The notes beneath the pieces were generated by a model. It saw nothing but the letters and a program-made list of their open reading frames with translations. It did not search any database and was not told where the DNA came from. This document shows positions 42,771 to 53,200 of a stretch of DNA of 64,000 nucleotides, in pieces. A program made the translations under genes and the position numbers. Location: contig NZ_LMIU01000025.1 in NCBI RefSeq assembly GCF_001428845.1, positions 125,435-189,434 on the forward strand, given 5' to 3'. Origin of the DNA: Achromobacter sp. Root83 (GTDB lineage: Bacteria; Pseudomonadota; Gammaproteobacteria; Burkholderiales; Burkholderiaceae_B). Position 1 is the first letter of the stretch. Each line of letters begins with the position of its first letter.

Positions 42771-45700
42771 ATGACTGAGGAGGGTGTGAAGCTGGCAACG
42801 TGCCAGGTCATCGGCAAAGAGGAATCAGGCACAGGATGGCTAGTCGCAAAAGACCGCATCCTCACCGCCTACCACTGCGTCGAGGCTGCGCATACTGCAG
42901 GCGAGTCGCTGGTGGTTCGCTTTGGCCTGGGCGCGTCTGCTTCAGAGCACTCGGTTGCCGTCGACTCGCATGACGAGGACCTTGATGTATGCGTACTTTT
43001 GCTTTCAACGCCACTTGAGATCGAGCCCGTTCCACTTGACGTAGAGCCTATTCGCCCTGGAGAGAAGTGGTCCTGTTTTGGATATCCCGTGGCGAAGCTA
43101 CAACTTGGCCACGTTGCCCATGGTGACGTGCAGCAGGCGTTGTCTGATCGTGTGCACGGAGTCGACCTCGACCTATCCATCACGTCAGAGACCCAGCTTT
43201 CGGACTACAAGGGGTTGTCAGGCTCTGCGTTGATGGTCGGACTAGCTTGTAGGGGCCTAATCCGGCTGAATGTGGACAGCGCGCTGTGCGCTTTGAGTCT
43301 ACACGCAATCAAGCCGTTTCTAGAAGCCTGCGGTCTTATTGTCGAATGCCCCATCACAAAGCCAACCGACGCCCCGATTGGCCAGCGCCCGGCCTTTGAC
43401 GACCTCCTTGAGTCGACGATCGCCAAGGTCGGTGGTGGCTATGTCTTCCTTGATGGTCCGCACGGAATGGGCAAGTCCACCTACTGCAAGGAATTTTCGC
43501 CGCATTTCGAAACCCTCGAACGACTTGGTGTGTACCACTTCTCCGAGCACCTGCGGGGCGTGACTCCGGCCCATCAAGCTCAGCCAGACGTCTTCTTTGA
43601 TTGGATTAACTCGCTCGCTTCGACGCAGTTGACAGGAAAGCCAGCGAGACTGGTAGATCTACCCTACAGTGAGCTCATCACAAGGACTAACAAGATCTTT
43701 GAAGCGTTGGCACAGCACCTGCACAAGGCCAAGAAGCAGGGAATCATCTTCATTGACGGCATCAATGAGGCTGTTGCAGCGGGAGAGGATTCCTTGAGGC
43801 GCTTCGTTGGCCTACTGCCGGCGTCTGTGCCTGAAGGCTTGGTGGTGGTGATAACGGGTGCCGGCTTGGATTCGATTGCCGCCAGCTTGAGTCCCATCCT
43901 GCAGAGCGCAGAGCGGCTGACCCTTCCCCAGCTTGACGACTCCGTTCAGCAAAGCCTGTGTATTGAGCTTCTTGATCAAGAGAAGGCAAAGCCCAGCACT
44001 GTGGCCTCACTCTGCGAACGCGCCAAGGGGCACCCGCTGTATCTGCGTTACCTGACAGAGTTGGTCAACGGGGGGGCTGAGCAGCCGGAGATAGACGAGC
44101 TTCCAGCTTTCAGCGGAAAGATTGAGGACTATTACGAGACGATCTGGGCAGGCCTGGCGGCAAGTCCCGACGCTGTTCATCTACTAGCCCTCATTGCTCG
44201 ACTGCGGCAAGTTATACCCGTCGCCAGTCTTGCTGGTCTGCTCACGCCGCCTGAGGCAGCAGCCTTGCCTTCAACTCTTGCGCGAATTCGTCATCTCCTG
44301 CTGAAGCCTGACGATGCGGCCATCTATCACTCGTCGTTCTCCGAGTTCATAGTTCTCAAGACCGCGACTGTCGACCAGTCGACTCACGGCCGTCTCGCGG
44401 ATTTTTGTTTCAGCAGCGAAAGCGGTGACTATGGTGTCCTGAACAAGGTCTTTCACCGCCTGCGGGGTCCCAGCGCCGTGAAGCTTGAGGGTGTGCGTGC
44501 CTGTGGCCAGGAGTGGGTCGATGGCTCTGTGGTCCTCGGGACGGAGCCAGATATCTTGCTGGCGGACATAGACGACGCTCTGAAAATCGCTACTGAGTCT
44601 GGAGCCGCGACAGAGATTGTCCGATTGCTGTTGTTGTCGCAGCGTCTAAGCTTTCGCTACAACGTGCTTTTCGTTCAGTGCGCCGAGCTGGTTGCCCGTG
44701 CGCTGGTCTCGCTTGGTAAGCCTCAGGTTGCGCTTCGGCATGTTGTTCGTCACGGTCGACTGGTCCTCTCCCCCGAAGAGGCCTTTGCCGTCGCGCATGC
44801 CTTGATTCGACGCGGTAACGAAGATGACGCGCTGGAACTCCTTGAGATGTTTCAGCGCGAGCTCGACCGAGGATTCTTCGAAAGGCTTGCCCCCGGAACA
44901 AGCATCAACGCTGGGGAATTTTTCAGCGCCATCAAGCTCCGTCTACACGGCCATTCCCTTGCGCATGCGGCGGGGGCGCGTGTGTCCTTCACGAGAACCA
45001 TTCGGGCGGTCGTTGAAGGCTTTCTGCCAATGTCGGATCTCAAGCCCGATCAACGGGCCGAAGTTGTCCGACACCTTCTCGGCGACATGATGGGCGCCAG
45101 GCTCACTCTTGAGGGTGCCTACACTCCTGTGAAGGAAATCGGCTTGCCGCCAGATGTCGATTCAAGCCACATGCTGTTGATGCTGCTACAGATTGTCGAA
45201 CACGCGCAAGCACAGGCAAGGCACTATGCAATATCGCTGCCTAGGCATGAACTTGATCTTCTCCTGCAGGATGTTGCGAGCGCTAGTGACGCACCGCTCA
45301 GGCCAGAGGACCGACGCGACGACCTTCTGGACTCCTTGATTGAGTCCGGTGCAGGCGTTGAGCTTGTCGCAAGCCATGCGGCGGGCATGGATCTGGGTGA
45401 CGCTTCGATTCCTCTCACCAAGGAGAACCGCGCAGTTCCCGATACATCAAGTTTTGATGAAGCCTTACGCCGTATTCGTGCCTCTTGCTTCCTTGATTCA
45501 AGGTATGAGGAGCCGCAGTTACTTTTTGCCGATTCCGCCGGTTGGGAAGACTGGCTCCAGAGCGTCGCTCGATCTGTAGCTTGGTGTGACGGCAAAGCTC
45601 GGCGAACTGCCGCGGCTAGAGACGAAGCGGGTAGCTCCAAGGTCTGGGCTTTCGCCATGGACAAGCTGCTGCCGGCTTTGGTTCTAGACCTTGGGGCTCG

Positions 45701-48599
45701 TTCTCACTGGGATTCAAGCTACTTCATCCCAGAAGCGGTCATTCCTCTGCTCTATTGCCGCCTGGTCAAGCTCGCTCTTGACTGCAGACCGTCCGCTGCT
45801 GATGTTCTCATTGACACCCTTGATCGGGGGTTCGACTCTCAGCTTGGTCTTTACAACGAGGGGTTCAGAGCCGTGCTAGCCGGCGTCTTGGGCTTAGTTG
45901 TGCCCAGCAAGCCGACAGGCGCGCTGGCTGACAAGACCTTTGAGCTCACGCTTCGCTGGCGAGACTACATCAGCGCCAACGTCGAAAACAGATTCGAACT
46001 TATTCCAGAGCTGCTTCAAATTATCCCCTTCCTTGTGGATCTTGACGCAGTAGAAGAGGCGCAACGAACCTACCAAATGGTTCTGTCCTTCTCCATGGGA
46101 CCGAGCTGGTACAAGGAGGACCAGCTATCACTCATGAGTGGCACGTTGGAAGCCCTACCGGCCACGTCTTCGGTGCCTCCAGAGTCCTTGCGGGAGATCG
46201 CTGGACTGCTCGAGCGTGCCTCGGGCGAGATGACTTTCCAGCGATTTGTGCGGGCAGACAAAGGCTCCTTTATTGCTGAGTTGTGTCGCCTCTCGCGCTA
46301 CTCGGACGCGGTCAGGTACTTTCAACACCAAAGCTGCGGTACGAATGAGCAGTTGCATGTGCAGGCCACGACTGGGAATCTCGATCGAATCTCTGCGCTT
46401 GTTGGTATGCGCTTTCCAGGGGCGGCTCTGGAGGAGCAAGCCGCCTTGCTTGCGATGCTGCGGAAAGTGCGTGATGTAGCGCACTGGAGGGTTCGCTGGG
46501 CTCTACTTGAGGTATTCCTTCGTGGCGACGAGCGGCACTTACCGGATTGGGGACGCGAGTTTGGCGTCGTACTTTCCGAGTTGATCGAAAGCCCGGATGA
46601 CTTGACGCAGGCAACGGATCGATTGAGATCGATCATTGCCTCGCTCAGCGATGACCGTGCGTGGCTACTGATGATGGCACTTGTGCCTGCTGTGCCGCAC
46701 CCCATGCGAGCCGACTTGGAGGCAGTTCTCACCGCGCGTGAATCCAGACTTGATCCCGACCAAGTTTCGCGGCTTGAGTCAACGTTCGATGTGAAGCGCG
46801 AGCTAGCTGCACGGAACGCGGCCGCGACGGAACCGGAGAAGACCAAGGAGCTTAGCGGGGACAGTACCGCGAAGGAGTTGGACGAGGACGCACTTTACTT
46901 GCCTGGAACGTTTGGAAAGACCGCAGCTCTACGCGACGCAAGCGAGCGGCTCACCTCTGCACGTCGACAATCGTCCAGGGGAAACTCTGCCGCTGCAGTA
47001 CGCGACAGCATTGGGACCCTGAGCGCACTTCAATACGGTGGATGGTCCATCTGGTCTGGAAATCATTCGTATCGGGAGGCGGAGGCAATCATCTCTGCCA
47101 ACATTCAAGGCGCCGATGAACTTGCCCGCGCCTATGGTCCTCTTCTGCTAAACGAAAGGTACAACCAGCGTTGGATGGTTGCTAACCACGTCATCAGCCT
47201 AGTCGGCAGTCGACTTGATCCGGCCGGGCAGACTGAGTTGCTAAGGGTAGCGCTCGATCACGTCAGACATTTGGTTGGCGCTGCATCGCCCGGGTCCTTT
47301 TCATACATCGGTGCAGGCGCTTCCTTAGGTGCGACAGAGGCGTTGAACGAGCTGCTACTTTGGGCTATTGATCATCCGTCATGGGAGCGCAGGGACGGTG
47401 CTGCCGCAATGGTGCTGTGGTGCGCCAGATGCGACCAAGGATGGCTGCCCATGCTCGCGCGCCTAGCAGTTTCCATGGAAAGCAGGGCGAGAGCTGATAT
47501 TGCCGCAGCGGTGCTCGATATACTCTCGCGAGAACGACCGGCGGAGGTGTGGCAGGTCGTTGAGCCTCACGTGCCTTGGGCTGATGGGCTCACCAACTGC
47601 GGCCATATCGGGCGCTTGGCGACTGTCTTGCGAATCGCTGAACGCGCCAGCAAGTTGCGTATCGATTCGGCGTCGAACGCTGTTGCTGCCCTCAAGATTC
47701 GGTTCCCGGAAGGCCCATACAATCCGCCCGCTGCGTCGGGGTTACCGCCGCCCACATACATTTCCTCCAGCCTGTGTTCGCATTGGCGTGACTTGGATCG
47801 CCTTGGCGCTTTGTCCCAGCCTGTGCTTGATCGGGTGGACGCAACATTTTGCAGCGTGTGCGAGCCGTACAGCGTTGCGACATTGCAAGAGCTTGAGAGC
47901 CTCGTCGCCGATGGAGCACGAGAATCGCGGACGCTGCCAACCGGGCGGTGGGCGTCACTGATTCGCTACGTCCTAAATGTTGCGCTGTTCGAGCCTATGC
48001 CGATAAGCAAACTCAGACTCATCGAGTCCGCGTTGAGGGCGTACAACCCTGAAAGCCTCACGGAGCCGAAAACTGGCCATGAGCTGCTGCACAGCTTGGT
48101 GGACAGTGTAAGCAAGGGCAAGGAACGATCGTACCTACCTGTATTCGAGGACTTGGTGCTCCTAGATCTGCAGAGTTTCGTTGAGCTTAACCACGAGGTT
48201 ATGCACTTGGAGCTGACATCCCATCTGATACCGCCCGGCCAAGGCCAGTCTTCAAGATATGTTGAACATGCTTTCAGGGCTACTGAACTGCCCCGCCCTG
48301 GCCCAGAGGAGCCACTTGCAATCTGCGGTAGAGCAAAGCCAACAGTAGCTTACTTTGGGGCCATCTCTCCTGCGATCGCCACGCCGAGGTTTCTTCAGCT
48401 TTTAAGGACCAGTTCAGCAAACACGGTTCGATACCACTGGAGAGACGGAGCGGCCGCAGAGGGGCACGATTCGCATAGACGATTCGAGACCGCAGTTTTG
48501 GCCATTCGTCGTGAAGCCTTTGCCCTATCTGACGGCTGGCGAGTCCAGTGGTACCTGCGAGTGAATGGCGAGCTTAAGGCGATCCTGACAAACTACTAG
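42771..48599 (+). CDS. avs1B: Trypsin-like protease fused to STAND NTPase, AVAST type 1-like sensor/effector
   Basis: A 1942-aa protein. The N-terminal serine-protease domain (about 5-195) has His35 in LTAYHCVEA, Asp72 in EDLDVCVLLL and Ser150 in KGLSGSAL, a full triad. A STAND-type NTPase follows: Walker A GPHGMGKST (229-237) and Walker B GIIFIDGINEA (324-334), then a helical region. The remaining about 1500 residues are mostly helical and presumably form the target-sensing repeat domain. AVAST (Avs) proteins recognise phage proteins through such a C-terminus and then trigger the effector. A TTG at 42762 is a poorer start. Base composition is lower in GC than the flanks. The match is by domain order; no search was possible. 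Confidence 0.8.
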   Translation: MTEEGVKLATCQVIGKEESGTGWLVAKDRILTAYHCVEAAHTAGESLVVRFGLGASASEHSVAVDSHDEDLDVCVLLLSTPLEIEPVPLDVEPIRPGEKWSCFGYPVAKLQLGHVAHGDVQQALSDRVHGVDLDLSITSETQLSDYKGLSGSALMVGLACRGLIRLNVDSALCALSLHAIKPFLEACGLIVECPITKPTDAPIGQRPAFDDLLESTIAKVGGGYVFLDGPHGMGKSTYCKEFSPHFETLERLGVYHFSEHLRGVTPAHQAQPDVFFDWINSLASTQLTGKPARLVDLPYSELITRTNKIFEALAQHLHKAKKQGIIFIDGINEAVAAGEDSLRRFVGLLPASVPEGLVVVITGAGLDSIAASLSPILQSAERLTLPQLDDSVQQSLCIELLDQEKAKPSTVASLCERAKGHPLYLRYLTELVNGGAEQPEIDELPAFSGKIEDYYETIWAGLAASPDAVHLLALIARLRQVIPVASLAGLLTPPEAAALPSTLARIRHLLLKPDDAAIYHSSFSEFIVLKTATVDQSTHGRLADFCFSSESGDYGVLNKVFHRLRGPSAVKLEGVRACGQEWVDGSVVLGTEPDILLADIDDALKIATESGAATEIVRLLLLSQRLSFRYNVLFVQCAELVARALVSLGKPQVALRHVVRHGRLVLSPEEAFAVAHALIRRGNEDDALELLEMFQRELDRGFFERLAPGTSINAGEFFSAIKLRLHGHSLAHAAGARVSFTRTIRAVVEGFLPMSDLKPDQRAEVVRHLLGDMMGARLTLEGAYTPVKEIGLPPDVDSSHMLLMLLQIVEHAQAQARHYAISLPRHELDLLLQDVASASDAPLRPEDRRDDLLDSLIESGAGVELVASHAAGMDLGDASIPLTKENRAVPDTSSFDEALRRIRASCFLDSRYEEPQLLFADSAGWEDWLQSVARSVAWCDGKARRTAAARDEAGSSKVWAFAMDKLLPALVLDLGARSHWDSSYFIPEAVIPLLYCRLVKLALDCRPSAADVLIDTLDRGFDSQLGLYNEGFRAVLAGVLGLVVPSKPTGALADKTFELTLRWRDYISANVENRFELIPELLQIIPFLVDLDAVEEAQRTYQMVLSFSMGPSWYKEDQLSLMSGTLEALPATSSVPPESLREIAGLLERASGEMTFQRFVRADKGSFIAELCRLSRYSDAVRYFQHQSCGTNEQLHVQATTGNLDRISALVGMRFPGAALEEQAALLAMLRKVRDVAHWRVRWALLEVFLRGDERHLPDWGREFGVVLSELIESPDDLTQATDRLRSIIASLSDDRAWLLMMALVPAVPHPMRADLEAVLTARESRLDPDQVSRLESTFDVKRELAARNAAATEPEKTKELSGDSTAKELDEDALYLPGTFGKTAALRDASERLTSARRQSSRGNSAAAVRDSIGTLSALQYGGWSIWSGNHSYREAEAIISANIQGADELARAYGPLLLNERYNQRWMVANHVISLVGSRLDPAGQTELLRVALDHVRHLVGAASPGSFSYIGAGASLGATEALNELLLWAIDHPSWERRDGAAAMVLWCARCDQGWLPMLARLAVSMESRARADIAAAVLDILSRERPAEVWQVVEPHVPWADGLTNCGHIGRLATVLRIAERASKLRIDSASNAVAALKIRFPEGPYNPPAASGLPPPTYISSSLCSHWRDLDRLGALSQPVLDRVDATFCSVCEPYSVATLQELESLVADGARESRTLPTGRWASLIRYVLNVALFEPMPISKLRLIESALRAYNPESLTEPKTGHELLHSLVDSVSKGKERSYLPVFEDLVLLDLQSFVELNHEVMHLELTSHLIPPGQGQSSRYVEHAFRATELPRPGPEEPLAICGRAKPTVAYFGAISPAIATPRFLQLLRTSSANTVRYHWRDGAAAEGHDSHRRFETAVLAIRREAFALSDGWRVQWYLRVNGELKAILTNY

Positions 48600-48613
48600 G
48601 AAGGGTTTTTACA

Positions 48614-48877
48614 ATGATGAAACATATGGAAACGCCCTCAACTAGGGCGGAGTTCGAAGAGCGCATGCAGATTGTCCGTGAGCAACTAGTTCAAGGAAAG
48701 CTGGTGTTTGCTAAGGGCCTGCGCGGGCCGGAGAGCCTGCTCAAAGTGCGGTTGCTCCCGAATCATCGAATCGATTTGATGAGTATCGACGAGTCAGCCC
48801 GCTTGCAGGGGAACATGGCCCGACAGTTCATTGACGGTGCTTTTGACGACATGCTTGTTGGGAAAGAAGGACGATAG
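48614..48877 (+). CDS. avs1C: Small third protein of the AVAST type 1-like operon
   Basis: An 87-aa protein 14 bp after the STAND gene, with GGAAGG upstream of ATG 48614. The sequence is mixed helical (TRAEFEERMQIVREQLVQGK) then beta (LLKVRLLPNHRIDLMSID). It has no membrane segment. I recognise no domain; the call rests on its place, since AVAST type 1 operons as I recall them carry a small third gene. It may regulate or be a substrate of the protease. Confidence 0.6.
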   Translation: MMKHMETPSTRAEFEERMQIVREQLVQGKLVFAKGLRGPESLLKVRLLPNHRIDLMSIDESARLQGNMARQFIDGAFDDMLVGKEGR

Positions 48878-49267
48878 GGAAGCGCTAAGCGATTGGGTAC
48901 TACAACGGTGCCCGCAACTAAATTCAAGCTTTGAGCGACGGCTTCAGAACGCTTAAATCGTGCCCATCGATTGCTGCAACGGATCTAGCGCGTAATTCCG
49001 TGACAGCGCGGAGCAGTCACCGGAGAAGTGCGTAGGTGTCGCCCGATCTCTACGACCACGGCGCCTCCTACGACTGGCGTCGGTGCAATTCGCGGTCGGC
49101 GCGCCAAATGGCCGTTCGAAGCCTGTCAGGGCTTGTTCGCGTTAGACGCGTGACTGAAAGGGATCGTTGCAAAGCAGACATTGACCAGGCTGGCTCCAAC
49201 GGCTGCGATGGGTCGGATAGCACCCCTGCGTAGGAGCACACTGAATCTCCCTCAGAAGGAGATTGTC
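48878..49267. other. Gene-free gap after the AVAST-like operon
   Basis: 390 bp in which I find no convincing gene, repeat or RNA. A good ribosome site (AGAAGGAGATTGTC) at its end belongs to the broken recombinase. Confidence 0.4.
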
Positions 49268-49890
49268 ATGGAATCCGCGAATGCCGCCGTTGACCGTGGT
49301 GTGCCATCGAACAAGGGAAAGCTCACTGGCCAGAAGCCGACCCTAAAGCTCCAAGAAACTTGGGGAATTCGAATGAGACTTCAGATGGCTTCGAACACCC
49401 GGGAACTCGCGATGTTCAATCTCGCAATTGATAGCAAGCTTTGAGCGTGCGATCTCACGCGATTGCAGGTGCAGGACATCCGTCACGGAAGCCAAGTAGC
49501 GGCGAGAGCTACCGTCATGCAACAGAAGACCCGCGTCCGGTCCAATTCGAGATTACGGAGCAAACCCGTGAGAGCCTTAAAGCATGGTTCGAAGCGCGAG
49601 GGCTAAAGGCGGATTTTCCGTTTCCGAGCCGGTTGCATACGTTGCCGCATCTGTCGACGCGGCAATACGCCCGGATTGTGCATAGCTGCGTCGCATCGAT
49701 TGGCCTCGACGATACCGCATATGGGACCCACACTATGCGCTGTACAAAAGCCTCGCTGATCTACCGCCGGACGAAGAATCTTCGGGCTTTACAGCTGCTG
49801 CTCGGGCATACCAAGCTGGAAAGCACAGTTCGCTACCTTGGAATCGAGGTGGACGATGCTCTTGAGATCGCTGAGCAAACAGAGGTTTGA
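49268..49890 (+). pseudogene. Broken tyrosine recombinase/integrase
   Basis: A phage-type integrase of about 205 codons in its intact form. It begins MESANAAVDRGVPSNKGKLT, then RLQMASNTRELAMFNLAIDSK, and ends with the active-site block YGTHTMRCTKASLIYRRTKN, LLLGHTKLESTVRYLG. Two lesions are visible. A TGA at 49442-49444 interrupts directly after LAIDSKL. A one-base frame change near 49535 moves the rest (PVQFEITEQTRES...) into another frame. The arginine of HTMRR also reads Cys here (HTMRC). The catalytic HTK/LLGHTKLE and Tyr (RYLG) remain. It is a relic of the element that may have brought in the island. Confidence 0.88.
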
Positions 49891-50239
49891 TGCATCCTGG
49901 CAGGCGAGCGGTCGCTTGCCGGCCAGGAGCGGACCTCCGAAGAGCGACGCGCCAGAATTCCGGGAACCAAAGGCGGTTCCGTCGAAGACACAGCCCAAAC
50001 GGGCGCCGGCGGCATTTTCGCCTGAAACGGCGATGGGATGGAGCCGCTCGACGAAGAGCGTTACTCGGAGGTCTATTGGCAGCCCAACTTCGCGCGAGTT
50101 CCTAGGTAGGCGATCCTTGATGAAAAAAACTGCGAGCGCCTTCCAAATGCGTAGGCTTCCAGTGAAGCATGATGAAGTTTTCAATTTAGGCCGGTGTACG
50201 ATTTGTCTAGCTTGAGCAGCGTACTCTATATTTGTGCAC
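49891..50239. other. Gap upstream of the nuclease-repeat gene
   Basis: 349 bp without a supportable gene. AT content rises toward the end (TACTCTATATTTGTGC), so the promoter of the next gene probably lies near 50170-50230. Confidence 0.4.
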
Positions 50240-53200
50240 ATGACAGACGATCTACCCGAAGACAGCCCGCGTTGTGCGCCGTCCAGCTTTATGCGGAAGC
50301 GGCGCCCCAACCTGTTTTCGGACACACGAGGCGGCATAGAATTCGCGCTCACACGGGAGGTGCTGGCAAACCACCTGGACACGATCACGGCGCGCAACGA
50401 CGAGAATGTTTTCGAGAAATTCGCACGCAAGCTGGCCGCCGTCGAAATCTGCCCGAATTTGCGTCCAAACACTGGCCCTAGTGGCGGAGGTGATGGCAAG
50501 GTTGATACTGAAACCTACGAAGTCGGCCCGGAGGTCGCCGGGCGCTGGTACATAGGGCAGCCAGAGGCCGCGTGTGAACGGTGGGCGTTTGCGATCAGCG
50601 CCAAGGAAGAGTGGAAGGGCAAGGTCCGCAGCGATGTGAAAAAGATAGCCGAGACGGATCGCGGCTACACCAAAATCTACTTCATCACGAGCCGTAATGC
50701 GCGCGCGAAAGACCGAGCCGACATCGAGTTGGCGCTGGTGAAAGAGCATGGCGTGCCGGTCACCATCCTTGATCAGGCCTGGATTCTAGAATGCGTGTTC
50801 GAGCACGGGCGCGTGCCGCTTGCCGTAACCGCCCTCGGCATGAGCGATGAGCTCAAGCGTCAAACCACTGAAACCGGCCCACTCGATCAAGTGCGCATCA
50901 AGCAGCTTGAGACGCTGGACGCGCAGATTGCCGATATGTCCCGGATACCCGCCCTTGTTGCCGAAGACATGCTGGAGGCCGCTCTTGCGGCCCGCGGCCT
51001 TGAACGATCCCGCTCTGAAATTGAGGGGCGCTTTACGCAGGCCCGACGCGTCGCGCGGAAGGCGGGAAACCATCTGCTCGAATACAAGATCGTCTATAAC
51101 TGGGCGTGGACAGCGAACTTCTGGTTCGAAGACTTCGACCTTCTGGCAGAGCTGTACGGTGATGCAGCGGACCTCGTGGTGGACCTAGGAAATGCAGAGC
51201 TGGCCTCCAAGTTGACAAACCTGTGGTCCGTGCTGCGCATGGCCGTGCTCACCGGCGCTCTGGACGAAACGCAGGCCAAGATCTCGGAGCGTAAAGTCAC
51301 GCTCGCGAAAATACTCGCCGATATCGCGGCCGATAAGAGCCGACCCAACAGTGCGCTGCATGCTCGTTCGCTGCAATTGTTCGTCGAGATGATCAATCGC
51401 CGCCATGAGCGCCCCGATCAACACATGGACGATATCTGGGTGGCGCTTCGCGAAGTGGTCACCGACGCCGACGGATACGGCACGTTTCCCTTCGAACAGA
51501 TCGCGGACTCGCTCACGGAGCTGGGAACTTATATCAAGCATAGTGACCCGTTCGACGCGCTCTTTTCCGCAATTGCAGAAGTGCAGGCACAGCGAACGGG
51601 TGAAGGACAAGCGGCGACCATGTTGGTGACCCGCGGCCATCAGAAGCTGGAGCAAGGTGAACCCTACGAGGCGATCCGCTGGTTCGGCAAGGCGCTCGAC
51701 CGTCTTGTGAAAAAAGAGTTTGAACGCGAATTGATGCTCGCACTGGGCGGCCTTGCCATGGCGTACAACGAGGCCGGATTATGGTGGGCGGCGCGGGGCT
51801 GCGCACTCTCCGTCATCAGCCATCAGGTAACGGCGGGCACCATGATCGACGGCAGCCTGGGCGCAATCAGCCCCGCTATGCTGAACGGTCTTATGCGTAT
51901 GGAGCTATCTCTCGGTCGGGTCGGCCACGCTTTACTCGTACATCAGCTTGAGCTAATCGTTCACCACGCACGTGGGATGAGCGACGAGGCCGCCGACCGG
52001 CACCGCCATGGCAATGCGATGTTGATGAGCGCGCTGCTGATCAGAGCACCGTTTGAGCGGCGAGAAGACCTCACGCGTCTGCCCGATATTCTTGATCAGT
52101 ATGCACTGTTTGAAGCGCGGACACCGGCGCTGTTCCTGCTTGGCCGGCTCGACCAGCTACGAGAAGAAAGCTCGATTCCGGCAGGTGTCGACGATAGCGA
52201 GATGCAGGCCCTCATGCAGGCGCTGTGGGATGCCGGCCCGGAACTCGGCATCCGAACGACACCGAAGCTGACCCTTGATGACATGCGCATACTCTCAGCC
52301 CGCGTCCTTGGCGTTAAGCTGACCTTTGAGACAGACGCAGATGTGCAGGGAATACAGATCGCGGAAACGATCCTGAGTGTGATCGAGAGCTTCCTCGCCA
52401 CAAGCCTCGGCGCGCGGGTGCTGCCAAACGTCGACAGATTGACCGTGCGTGTGGTCGCGGACGCGGCGCATATCGCCGCCCCCACGATCCGGGTCGAGCG
52501 CGCGCGGGGCACCTCCATTGTCGTCATAACCTACAGCCCGAGCTTTGCAGGGGAGTCGCGGGAAGACGCCCAAGCCTTCCGCAATTTTTGCTACCGGTCA
52601 CTCGCCGTGATCGTTGGCCGCATGATGGGCTTCGCAGACCCCGAGAAGTGGCTTGAGCAACTTGCCGTCGACGAGCGGGTGTTCGACCGTGCGCTCATCT
52701 TCTGCAACGTGCCGCTAATGACGCGCAGTGTCTTCGGCGAAGGAGTGCCCGTACCGCTTGCGCTGGCTGAGAATGAGCCCGCCCTCTATCCGGATCTACG
52801 CACCCAAGCCTGGACGCCTACTAGGGACGAGCGGCCCGCTGGCCCGCCGGTCTTTGGTGAAGGCGATCCGCCGCCTGGCAGCTTCGATCTGAAGAAGATG
52901 CCGCATACTGCTTATGAGGTGCGCTCCCCGATCGACGTGGAGACGTGGAACCGGGCGCAGTGGAACGGCTCAGTCTTCATATACACGTCCGCACCAAATG
53001 AGGACCTTCCGTTTCTCGGCCTCTCCTTCGAGAACGGTGAAGCGGCCGAAGAGATTTTTGCCGGCTGGCATGCACGTATCGGCAGCGACGATGGCACCGA
53101 GCATTTGCGGATCACCATCCTGCGTGGCGTCGATCACAAAGATCCCAATGCCTATTGCGTGTCGATCGGTCCGCCGATACATACCGGGGATGAGTTGAAA

